Part shown: in pieces, positions 1 through 7,485 of the stretch
Numbering within the stretch: position 1 is the stretch's first letter
Layout: the number at the start of each line of letters is the position of its first letter
Assembly: GCA_937893675.1 (NCBI GenBank)
Contig: CALBGI010000044.1
Location: 1-35,036, forward strand
Length of the DNA: 35,036 nt
Origin: an uncultured Blautia sp.
GTDB lineage: Bacteria > Bacillota > Clostridia > Lachnospirales > Lachnospiraceae
Direction: 5' to 3'
Made by a program: the position numbers and the translations under genes
Notes under the pieces: generated by a model
The model's database searches: none
What the model saw: the letters and a program-made list of their open reading frames with translations, nothing else
Told to the model about the DNA's origin: nothing

Positions 1-20
1 TAAAAGGCTTATAGCCGTCC

Positions 21-52
21 GTCGAGCCACCCGTTTTACGGGTGGGGGCGAC
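21..52 (+). other. Two-tier stem-loop at left edge, structured RNA or terminator remnant
   Basis: The arms CCACCCG (27-33) and CGGGTGG (39-45) are perfectly complementary around a TTTTA loop. An outer GTCG (21-24) pairs with CGAC (49-52) across a small internal loop. No T run follows, so a simple intrinsic terminator is unlikely. The position just inside the window edge, before a new operon, would fit the 3' end of something upstream, such as the structured RNA tail found after transposon tnpB genes. That identity is a guess. Confidence 0.4.
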
Positions 53-187
53 TGAGAAGCAGGTTGATACGCTGAGAGATGAAGTTCGCATAAACATGGA
101 CTATTGTAAGGTGAATATGAAAATTATCCATATAGTATACAAGCTCAGATAAAATAAAAAGAAAAAACTCCATTCATTGCGAACCTT

Positions 188-239
188 AATAAATGGAAAT
201 AAAAACTGAATCCGTTATAATAAATACAAATAAAAAACT
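188..239 (+). repeat. Imperfect direct repeat, possible regulator site
   Basis: Two A-rich copies of about 20 bases, 188-207 and 219-239, share the core AATAAAT-NN-AAATAAAA followed by ACT. Their starts are 31 bp apart, near three helical turns. AraC-type regulators often bind direct repeats, and a YesN-type regulator is encoded by the facing operon. The repeats overlap the candidate promoter, and low-complexity A-rich sequence could give this by chance. Confidence 0.35.
194..221 (+). promoter_or_regulatory. Candidate promoter of the sugar transporter/sulfatase operon
   Basis: A perfect -10 box TATAAT lies at 216-221. The best -35 match, TGGAAA at 194-199, is poor and sits 16 bp upstream, which suggests activator dependence. 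The 5' leader to the ATG at 265 would be about 37 bases and carries AGGAGG at 251-256. Confidence 0.5.
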
Positions 240-264
240 TGTATAAGACAAGGAGGACAAGAGT

Positions 265-1653
265 ATGAAAAACAGACGGTGGTTGTCGCTGGCTTTAACA
301 ATGGCAATGGGTACGGGCATGCTTGCCGGGCTTCCTCAAGTGGTGGCAGCAGAAGAGGCAGGAGCAGGCGAAAAGGTAGAAGGTGATCTGAATATTGCTG
401 TATTCCAGGGCGGCTATGGAGCAGATTACTGGTATGAAGTAATCGATATGTTTGAAGAAAAGTACCCGGATGTAACTGTCAATATGACGATCAGCCCGAA
501 TGTGGGTGAAATGATCAAACCTCAGATTGTTGCAGGAAATGTTCCGGATTTTCTTTCACTTAATGCAGGAGAAGCAAGCGGTGTAATTGATTCCATGTTA
601 AAAGAAAATGCCTTGATGGATATTACCGATGTGTTTGAGGAGACATTGGAAGGGGAAGAAGAGCCTCTGAAAGATATGTTTATTGAAGGGATTGTAGGAA
701 GCAATGTGACTTCTCCTTATGGAGATGGGAAAATTTATCTTGCGCCGTTTAACAGCGGTCCCATGGGCTTGGTGTATAATAAGGCTCTGTTTGAAGAGAA
801 GGGCTGGGAGGTTCCCACAACCTGGGATGAATTTTTAGCACTTGGAGAAGTTGCGAAAGAGGATACCTACAAAGTAGGGGACGAAGAAGTAAAAGGGCGT
901 GCATTACTGGCATATCCAGGAATCTATCCACAGTATATGAGAACCTTCCTGTTTCCGGCTATTGTGCAGGAGAAAGGCGTGGACGCTTTGACTGCATTTT
1001 GTAATTATGATCCGGAATCTGTTGTTACAGATAAAGCAGAGGAGTACCTTAGCTATTTGATCCAGTTGGAGGAAAAAGGCTATCTTATGGAAGGAACCAT
1101 GGGCCTGAATCACACACAGGCGCAGACGGATATGATGCTTGGAAAAGCCCTGTTTATCCCTTGCGGTGTGTGGATGGAGAATGAAATGAAGGATGCTCCG
1201 AGAGAAGAGGGATTTGAATTTGGAATGATTGCAGCTCCGGTTGTAAACGAGGGAGACACACAGTATGTGGCATCCAGTTACGAGCAGTTTTCTATTCCTG
1301 CAAAAGCAAAGAATCCCGAAGCGGCAAAGGCATTTTTGAAATTCTTATATTCAGATGAATCTGTAAAGGCTTTTGCAAAATATTCCAATACCGTTTATGC
1401 ATTAAAAGATGCAAAGGAAACATGTGCAGAATATTTGTCTGAGGGCATGTATAATATGTTGTCTGCCTATGACAATGCAGTAGCACTTCCAACAGCATTT
1501 GCTACCCTGCCTCAGGGCTGCAAAATCGAGGTTAATAATACACTGTATCATAATCACTTTACAGAGGTGATGCAGGGAACTATGAGTGTGAAAGAGTATC
1601 TAGAAAGCATACAGAAAGATTTTGAAGAAATTCAGTCAGATATGGAAAAATAA
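265..1653 (+). CDS. Carbohydrate ABC transporter substrate-binding protein (NgcE-like)
   Basis: Extracellular solute-binding protein, 462 aa, of the bacterial family 1 type that feeds CUT1 importers. The N-terminus has a basic start, a hydrophobic stretch to about residue 28 and a VVA-type signal peptidase I site. There is no lipobox cysteine, which is unusual for a Gram-positive binding protein. The mature start has the F-x-GGYG-x-D-Y motif recalled from N-acetylglucosamine/diacetylchitobiose-binding (NgcE-like) proteins. The start is fixed by AGGAGG at 251-256. Two permease genes follow, separated by a strong hairpin that could keep this gene's transcript in excess. Family assignment is strong; the ligand is inferred, and a sulfated or amino sugar would suit the downstream sulfatase. 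Confidence 0.88.
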   Translation: MKNRRWLSLALTMAMGTGMLAGLPQVVAAEEAGAGEKVEGDLNIAVFQGGYGADYWYEVIDMFEEKYPDVTVNMTISPNVGEMIKPQIVAGNVPDFLSLNAGEASGVIDSMLKENALMDITDVFEETLEGEEEPLKDMFIEGIVGSNVTSPYGDGKIYLAPFNSGPMGLVYNKALFEEKGWEVPTTWDEFLALGEVAKEDTYKVGDEEVKGRALLAYPGIYPQYMRTFLFPAIVQEKGVDALTAFCNYDPESVVTDKAEEYLSYLIQLEEKGYLMEGTMGLNHTQAQTDMMLGKALFIPCGVWMENEMKDAPREEGFEFGMIAAPVVNEGDTQYVASSYEQFSIPAKAKNPEAAKAFLKFLYSDESVKAFAKYSNTVYALKDAKETCAEYLSEGMYNMLSAYDNAVALPTAFATLPQGCKIEVNNTLYHNHFTEVMQGTMSVKEYLESIQKDFEEIQSDMEK

Positions 1654-1658
1654 CAGAC

Positions 1659-1693
1659 AGAAAGCAGTTGCCAGCTGGCGGCAGCTGCTTTCT
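1659..1693 (+). terminator. Intercistronic hairpin, partial terminator or mRNA stabiliser
   Basis: The arms 1659-1672 and 1680-1693 form a 14-bp stem (one G-U pair) around a 7-base loop, starting six bases after the binding-protein stop. The tail TTATAAT is only weakly T-rich, so read-through into the permease genes is expected. Such hairpins commonly raise binding-protein expression relative to membrane components. Confidence 0.7.
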
Positions 1694-1721
1694 TTATAAT
1701 CGGAATGTTGAGGAGAAGAAA

Positions 1722-2597
1722 ATGAAAAGACAAAGAAAGCGAGAAAGGGTACCAGGGAAATTTATCGCGGTATCTATAGTGCCGACATGTATTTTAACCG
1801 TTGTTTTTATTATTTTTCCTACCTTGCAGGTGTTTTATCTATCATTTACAGACAGCACAGGAATGAGTACAAACTATTCCTTTGTTGGGTTGGATAACTA
1901 TATCTATATGTTCCAGGATGAACGTTTTATACAATCTTTTTGGAACAGTTTAAAATTGATGGCCATTGTACCAGTAGTTACCATAGCGTTGGCGTTGGTA
2001 CTGGCTTTTATACTGACACAGTCAAAAATGAAGGAAAAAAGTTTTTACAGGCTGGTTTTCTTTTTCCCGAGCATTATTGCATTGACTGTAATCGGAATTA
2101 TTTTTTCGTTTATGTTTCATCCGACGGTTGGAACGGTGAACCAGGTTTTAGGTACGAACATCACTTGGCTTGGGGACAGCAGAACGGCATTGTGGTGTAT
2201 CGCAATTACACTGGTATGGCAGTCGGTAGGATATTATATGGTGATGCATATTGCTGCCATAGATGGAATTTCTCCGGAAATTTATGAATCTGCTACTTTG
2301 GATGGTGCGACACAGTTTGAAAAAATGATTTATATTATGCTGCCATTGTTGAAAAATATCATAGGTGTTACTTTTATTTTGTCTCTGTCAGGAACGATGG
2401 TGCTTAGTTATATTCTGTCGAATGTTATGACGGGAGGAGGACCTTCCGGCTCTTCCACCGTTATGCTGCAATATATGTATACACAGGCATTTTCCAATTC
2501 CAACTTTGGATACTCAATGGCAATAGCTGTGTTTATTATGGTATTATCTATGGTCTTATCTTCATTATCAAGAAAGATTACGGAAGAAAAAGAATAG
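1722..2597 (+). CDS. CUT1 sugar ABC transporter permease (MalF/UgpA-like)
   Basis: Inner-membrane permease, 291 aa, of the MalF/UgpA class. It has about six hydrophobic segments and the cytoplasmic EAA loop near residues 200-220 (E-S-A-x-L-D-G-A ... LP), which contacts the ATPase. The reading frame extends upstream to 1668, but that part lies in the hairpin; ATG 1722 is preferred because AGGAGA at 1711-1716 precedes it. It pairs with the permease 12 bases downstream. No ATPase gene is present in this operon, so a shared MsmK/MalK-type ATPase encoded elsewhere is presumably used, as is common for CUT1 systems in Firmicutes. Confidence 0.9.
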   Translation: MKRQRKRERVPGKFIAVSIVPTCILTVVFIIFPTLQVFYLSFTDSTGMSTNYSFVGLDNYIYMFQDERFIQSFWNSLKLMAIVPVVTIALALVLAFILTQSKMKEKSFYRLVFFFPSIIALTVIGIIFSFMFHPTVGTVNQVLGTNITWLGDSRTALWCIAITLVWQSVGYYMVMHIAAIDGISPEIYESATLDGATQFEKMIYIMLPLLKNIIGVTFILSLSGTMVLSYILSNVMTGGGPSGSSTVMLQYMYTQAFSNSNFGYSMAIAVFIMVLSMVLSSLSRKITEEKE

Positions 2598-2609
2598 GGG
2601 GGAACAGGT

Positions 2610-3461
2610 GTGAAGCGAAAATTTAAAATCACAAAATATAGTATTGGGACCTGGATATGCAGAATCATTATGATATTCCTGACACTGGTCTTTTTATATC
2701 CTTTATTTTGGAACATTCTGGCTTCTTTTAAAACGAATACGGAGTTTTTGACAGATCCCTATGCGTTTCCTACAGCACTGCATTTTGAGAATTATGTAAG
2801 AGCCTTTGAAAAAGCAAATGTAGGAACATATTTTTTAAACTCAGTGATTGTTGTGGTTTGTTCTACCATTTTTTCCTTCATATTTGTGATTCCGGCATCT
2901 TATGTTCTGGGACGATACAAATTTACAGGTTCTAAAATGATCATGGCTGTTTTTATGGCATGTTTGTTTATACATGCCTCATATATTATGGTTCCGCTGT
3001 TTTTGATGATGAATAAACTTCATGCAACAAATAATCTGCTGGCAACCAGTATCCTGTATGCAGTATTAAGATTTCCTTTTTCTATTTTTATACTGTCTGG
3101 TTTTATGAAAGCAATTCCACATGATTATGAAGAGGCCGCAAAGATTGATGGATGTACAAATACAAAGATTCTCTGGAATATCATTGTGCCCTTGGCAAAG
3201 CCGGGGATCGCAACAATTACCATGTTGAGCGCGATGTATTTCTGGAATGAATATCCTATGGCGATGGTCTTGCTGACCGATGAAAGCAAAAAGACAATTC
3301 CCTTGGGTCTGGCAAATCTGTATGAAGTTCAGCAGTATGCCACAGATTGGAGCGCACTGTTTGCAGCGCTGATTATTGTGCTGATTCCAACGCTTTTAAT
3401 TTATTTGCTGGGACAGAAATATCTTTTGACAGGAGCGAATGTAGGAGGTGTGAAAGGATGA
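2610..3461 (+). CDS. CUT1 sugar ABC transporter permease (MalG/UgpE-like)
   Basis: Second permease of the importer, 283 aa, MalG/UgpE class. It has about six membrane segments and a clear EAA loop (Y-E-E-A-A-K-I-D-G-C ... P-L-A-K-P-G) around residues 172-195. It starts at GTG 2610 behind the G-rich ribosome site at 2597-2604. The stop overlaps the next start as ATGA at 3458-3461, so the glycosidase-like gene is probably translationally coupled. Together with the preceding permease and binding protein it forms the uptake part of the sulfatase locus. Confidence 0.92.
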   Translation: MKRKFKITKYSIGTWICRIIMIFLTLVFLYPLFWNILASFKTNTEFLTDPYAFPTALHFENYVRAFEKANVGTYFLNSVIVVVCSTIFSFIFVIPASYVLGRYKFTGSKMIMAVFMACLFIHASYIMVPLFLMMNKLHATNNLLATSILYAVLRFPFSIFILSGFMKAIPHDYEEAAKIDGCTNTKILWNIIVPLAKPGIATITMLSAMYFWNEYPMAMVLLTDESKKTIPLGLANLYEVQQYATDWSALFAALIIVLIPTLLIYLLGQKYLLTGANVGGVKG

Positions 3462-4432
3462 AACAGGAAAGTATTTTTGATAAACTACTGCCTGCAAATG
3501 AGAAACAGATTTTTGCGATGCAGGACTGGTATGTTTGGGGCGCGAGTGTGTGCAGACAGGAAAATGAGTATTTTATGTTTGCGTCTGCCTGGAAAAAAGA
3601 GTTTGGATTCTTTGGATGGATTACTCATTCAACGATTGTCATGGGAAAAGCAGACAAGCCGGAAGGGCCGTTTCGATATGTCAGGGAAATGGAAGAGCTG
3701 AAGCAGCAGTCCTGGAGCCGGGAGGTGCTGCACAATCCTACGGTAAAGAAGATTGGCGATACATACTATTTGTATTATGCGGGAACAAATGGGGATTCCA
3801 GTGTATGGAACCAAAATCAGATAAAGCAGGAAGAAATCTACCGATATAATCAAAAAATAGGAGTTGCTTATACAAAAAATTTACATGAGCCGTTTTGTCC
3901 GTCAGCAAATAATCCAATTTTAGAGCCCTCTCTGGAAAGCTGGGATGATACTTATGTAACGAATCCTTCCGTAGAAGAATATGGGGGTGAGGTACTTCTT
4001 GTGTATAAGACACTCATAAAGAAAGAATTGCCGGAAATTGTAATGAAATTAGGTGCGGCGCAAAGCAGTTCGCCGGAGGGACCGTTTACAAAAATTACAG
4101 ATCATCCGATCATAGATGAAAATATAGAGGATCCGTTTTTGTGGAAGGAAAACGGCCGTTTTTACCTCCTGGTGAAGGACATGACAGGAAAACTGGCTGG
4201 AAAAGCAGATGAGGCGGTACTATATGAATCGGAAAATGGCGTAGAATGGAATGCAAGCTCCCAATATGCCTATGGAAAGGAAATTGCATGGACGACGGGA
4301 ACGGTGTGCTACACTAATGTAGAAAGAACACAGATATTCATAGAAGATGAAAAAAAAGTTTGTATGTATAATGCGGTAGGGGAACTGCCGGAAAACAGTT
4401 TTAATGTTGCCAGGAGGTTTCAGATTGAATAA
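3458..4432 (+). CDS. Five-bladed beta-propeller glycoside hydrolase-like protein (GH43/GH117-type)
   Basis: A 324-aa protein with the repeated blade pattern of GH43-clan enzymes: D-W-Y-V-W-G-A-S near residue 23, H-N-P-T-V with a G-D-T-Y-Y-L-Y-Y-A-G strand, T-N-P-S-V-E-E, and E-D-P-F-L-W-K-E-N-G-R-F-Y-L-L. The first aspartate and the E-D-P motif resemble catalytic positions of GH43/GH117-like enzymes. No signal peptide is seen, so it should act in the cytoplasm on imported oligosaccharides. ATG 3458 is chosen because it overlaps the permease stop and has GGAGG at 3444-3448; the frame stays open upstream to 3347 inside the permease gene. Its end overlaps the sulfatase start. Exact family and substrate are not resolved. 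Confidence 0.75.
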   Translation: MKQESIFDKLLPANEKQIFAMQDWYVWGASVCRQENEYFMFASAWKKEFGFFGWITHSTIVMGKADKPEGPFRYVREMEELKQQSWSREVLHNPTVKKIGDTYYLYYAGTNGDSSVWNQNQIKQEEIYRYNQKIGVAYTKNLHEPFCPSANNPILEPSLESWDDTYVTNPSVEEYGGEVLLVYKTLIKKELPEIVMKLGAAQSSSPEGPFTKITDHPIIDENIEDPFLWKENGRFYLLVKDMTGKLAGKADEAVLYESENGVEWNASSQYAYGKEIAWTTGTVCYTNVERTQIFIEDEKKVCMYNAVGELPENSFNVARRFQIE

Positions 4433-5879
4433 AGAGAAACGAAGACCCAATATTGTCTTGATCATGACGGATCAAATGCGGGGAGACTGTATGTCTGGAG
4501 CAGGACATCCGGATGTGCAGACACCGTATTTGGATACACTGATGAAAAATGGAAGATATTACCCCAATGCATACAGTGCATGTCCATCCTGTGTTCCTGC
4601 CAGGACGGGACTGCTTACCGGTATGATGCCTTCCCATCATGGAAGAGTTGGATATGAAGACAGGGTAGAATTCAATTATCCATATACGTTGGCAGGACAA
4701 CTAACCAAGGCTGGTTATTATACAAAGGCAGTGGGAAAGCTGCACGTACATCCTCAGAGAAATTATGTGGGCTTTCATTCTGTTACCTTGCATGACGGAC
4801 ATTTGGGGGCAAACAGAAATGTGGAACTGCCTTTCTGGGAGATGCAGGATCAATGTGATGATTATTTTCACTATTTAAAAAATGAACTAGGCGCAGATGC
4901 GGATTTGGATACCCTGGGGATAGATGTAAACTCGTGGCTTACACGTCCCTGGATGTACGAGGAAAAGTACCATCCCACAAACTGGGTGACTAGTGAAGGT
5001 ATTGATTTTTTGAGGCGGCGAGATCCCAATATGCCGTTTTTCCTTTATTTATCTTATGTAAGACCACATCCGCCTTTTGATGCTCCCCAGTGCTTCTTTG
5101 ACATGTATGATGAAAACAGCTTCCGGGAGCCGGCGGTTGGAACATGGGAAAAACAAGAGGCTTTATACGAAAAGGGAAGAATCATAGATTCGGATACCGG
5201 ACCGATTGATGAAAGGATGTTAAGAAGAGCGAAAAGAGGCTATTATGCGTGCATTACGCATATGGATAATCAGATTGGCAGATTTCTCATGGCGTTGGAG
5301 AGATATCGCCTGCGGGAAAACACGCTCATTATTTTTGTATCTGACCATGGGGAATTGCTGGGAGACCATTACATGTACCGAAAAATACGCCCATATCAAG
5401 GCAGTATAAGAATCCCGTTTTTCATAAGCGGCGCGGATTCTTTATGTGGGGAAAAGGGAATCTGCCAGGATCTGGTGGAACTGTGCGATGTGATGCCTAC
5501 GATTCTGAATACGGCAGGAGCAGAGATTCCGGAAAATGTGGATGGAGAGAATTTGTGGGACGAGAAGAGAGAAAAACGGACTTACATCCATGGAGAACAT
5601 GCCGCCGAAAATTTCGGAAGTTATCTTGGGAATCAGTACATCGTGACCAAAGAAGACAAGTATATTTGGTATATGGAAAGCGGTGAAGAGCAATATTTTC
5701 GCATCAAGGAGGATCCGGAAGAGCTGACGAATTTAATTGAAGATACAGAATATCAGGTAAGAATTCAATATCTCAGGGATTTGCTGATCGCGGAGCTGGA
5801 AGAACGGGGATCCGGATATGTAAAGGATGGAAAACTGCAGAAAGGTGTAGAACAGAAAAATTTTATCAGTATTTCATGA
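4425..5879 (+). CDS. Cys-type sulfatase (S1 family arylsulfatase-like)
   Basis: A 484-aa sulfatase hydrolysing sulfate esters, probably from an imported sulfated glycan since no signal peptide is present. Residues 56-60 are C-V-P-A-R, the C-x-P-x-R signature whose cysteine is oxidised to formylglycine. Metal-ligand motifs T-D-Q (15-17) and S-D-H-G (306-309) and the G-K-L-H lysine at about 105 are present. The start is TTG 4425: it has AGGAGG at 4412-4417 with 7-base spacing. The ATG at 4404 lies upstream of this ribosome site and is less likely. It overlaps the glycosidase-like gene by 8 bases and ends the operon. The matching anaerobic maturation enzyme is encoded at 9231-10358. Substrate is unknown. 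Confidence 0.93.
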   Translation: MNKEKRRPNIVLIMTDQMRGDCMSGAGHPDVQTPYLDTLMKNGRYYPNAYSACPSCVPARTGLLTGMMPSHHGRVGYEDRVEFNYPYTLAGQLTKAGYYTKAVGKLHVHPQRNYVGFHSVTLHDGHLGANRNVELPFWEMQDQCDDYFHYLKNELGADADLDTLGIDVNSWLTRPWMYEEKYHPTNWVTSEGIDFLRRRDPNMPFFLYLSYVRPHPPFDAPQCFFDMYDENSFREPAVGTWEKQEALYEKGRIIDSDTGPIDERMLRRAKRGYYACITHMDNQIGRFLMALERYRLRENTLIIFVSDHGELLGDHYMYRKIRPYQGSIRIPFFISGADSLCGEKGICQDLVELCDVMPTILNTAGAEIPENVDGENLWDEKREKRTYIHGEHAAENFGSYLGNQYIVTKEDKYIWYMESGEEQYFRIKEDPEELTNLIEDTEYQVRIQYLRDLLIAELEERGSGYVKDGKLQKGVEQKNFISIS

Positions 5880-5895
5880 ATATTGCCCAAATAGG

Positions 5896-5926
5896 GGACG
5901 GCACCAAAGCTAAGGTGCCGTCCTTT
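5896..5926 (+). terminator. Intrinsic terminator of the sulfatase operon
   Basis: GGACGGCACC (5896-5905) pairs perfectly with GGTGCCGTCC (5914-5923) around an 8-base loop. It is followed by TTTATGCTTT. It lies 16 bases after the sulfatase stop and just before the end of the convergent regulator gene. On the - strand no T run follows, so it probably serves the + operon. Confidence 0.85.
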
Positions 5927-5935
5927 ATGCTTTCA

Positions 5936-7459
5936 TCAGGAACGGCTGTTTTCTTTCTGATAAACCGTAGGAGATACACCGTAATACTTTTTGAATATCC
6001 GGTTAAAATAAAATTGATCCGGGATTCCGACGATTTCTGCCACTTCTTTTACTTTTTTGGAGGAATCTTTCAATAATTCGGCGGCATAATCCATTTTGAG
6101 CTGATTCAAATATTGTATAATACTTACTCCGGTATCTGCCTTGAAAATATGGCATAAGTATTTTTCAGTAAGAGAAACCTGGGCGGCAATATCAGAAAGC
6201 GTTAATTTTTTTCGGTAGTTTTCCATCAGAAAATTGATACATGCGATGGTTTCTTTGCGGTAGGTATGCCATTCTCCCTGTAGAGCTTCCTGTATGGTCT
6301 TCAGATAATCTGTCAGAATTTCTTCCAATTCAAAAAAGCTTTGACTTTCCATAACCCTGTTCTCGGTCTGAATAGTCAAATGAGTGGGCATGTCAAGGAG
6401 AAAAATTTCCATATAGTTTAATACTTTACCCAGATATTTTTTTACTAATTCAGGATGAACCAGATTTTTTTGGCAGTGAGAAAGAAAGCCCATGTATTCA
6501 TTTATCACTTCGCCAAATTGTTTTGACTCATAATACGGAATCAGTTTTTTGGAAAATTCATGATAATTTATGTGATTTAAATAATGCTGAATCCGGACAC
6601 TCTTTGTCATTCCACAATAGGAGGGGGAATAATAGACAAAGGAACTGGCGATTTTTAACAGATTAAAATATTTTTTTGCCTCTGTACAGTCCGCTATCAG
6701 CCCGCTGAATAACAAGAAGGAATCTATCTGGAAAAAACGCTCCAGATAGCTGTATATGCGTTTGCTTAAAACATCCACTGTGATATTATCCTGCTGAAGC
6801 TTTTGCAGTGGCAGAACAATTAAAATGGTGTCTTCCTTTAAAGTTACAAAGCTGTCTTTCCGGATGCTGGAAAGGATTTCAGATAAAATTTCCTGTATGT
6901 AAACAACAGATATGGGTGGTTCACCTTTTCGGAGGTTATTATTTTTCCATTGAAGATAAACAACATAAAAATCATGAATACTGTCCATATATTGGGCTGT
7001 TTTATCGGGAATACCTTCGTTAAAAAATAATTCCCGCCATAATACCGGATACAAAAGTTTGGGTTCGGTGTTATGGGAGACAACAGATATTTTTTCTGTG
7101 CATTGTTTTAACTGGTGCAGAAGCTCTTCCGGTCGGAGATTGATCTTCAACAAGTAGTCCTGGGCGCCCAGCTTTAATGCTTCCCGGACATTGTCGTAAT
7201 CACTGTAGTTGCTCAGTACCAGGATTTCGCAGTTGTAATGTTCTTCCACAATTTTCCGAATCAGAGCCAGACCGTCCATTTCCGGCATTTTCAGGTCAGT
7301 GATCACGATATGAGGTTGATATTCCTGAATTAATTTCAGCGCTTCATTTCCGTTGGAGGCTGTTTCACAGATCGTATAGCCTTCTGCCTCCCAATCGATC
7401 AAAGTTTTTAGCGCCACTTTTACCAATGGCTCATCATCCACAAGTATGACTTTGTACAT
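5936..7459 (-). CDS. YesN-like response regulator, AraC-type DNA-binding domain
   Basis: A 507-aa transcription regulator with an N-terminal receiver (acidic pair D8-D9, phosphoacceptor D55 in T-D-L-K-M-P, K104) and a C-terminal double helix-turn-helix of AraC type over the last 100 residues. The middle 250 residues are the variable linker usual in YesN proteins. ATG 7459 begins the canonical M-Y-K-V-I-L-V-D-D-E start, with AGGAGG 13 bases upstream. An ATG at 7489 that overlaps the kinase stop is an alternative adding 10 residues. It is partnered with the YesM-like kinase directly upstream and probably controls the facing transporter/sulfatase operon. Confidence 0.92.
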   Translation of the reverse strand: MYKVILVDDEPLVKVALKTLIDWEAEGYTICETASNGNEALKLIQEYQPHIVITDLKMPEMDGLALIRKIVEEHYNCEILVLSNYSDYDNVREALKLGAQDYLLKINLRPEELLHQLKQCTEKISVVSHNTEPKLLYPVLWRELFFNEGIPDKTAQYMDSIHDFYVVYLQWKNNNLRKGEPPISVVYIQEILSEILSSIRKDSFVTLKEDTILIVLPLQKLQQDNITVDVLSKRIYSYLERFFQIDSFLLFSGLIADCTEAKKYFNLLKIASSFVYYSPSYCGMTKSVRIQHYLNHINYHEFSKKLIPYYESKQFGEVINEYMGFLSHCQKNLVHPELVKKYLGKVLNYMEIFLLDMPTHLTIQTENRVMESQSFFELEEILTDYLKTIQEALQGEWHTYRKETIACINFLMENYRKKLTLSDIAAQVSLTEKYLCHIFKADTGVSIIQYLNQLKMDYAAELLKDSSKKVKEVAEIVGIPDQFYFNRIFKKYYGVSPTVYQKENSRS

Positions 7460-7485
7460 ACCCTTTTTCAGTCCTCCTATGTCAG

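Noticed and set aside
1668..1721. N-terminal extension of the first permease from 1668
   Set aside because: These codons fall in the intercistronic hairpin; the ribosome site at 1711-1716 serves ATG 1722.
4404..4424. ATG 4404 as the sulfatase start
   Set aside because: The AGGAGG at 4412-4417 lies downstream of it and fits TTG 4425 instead.
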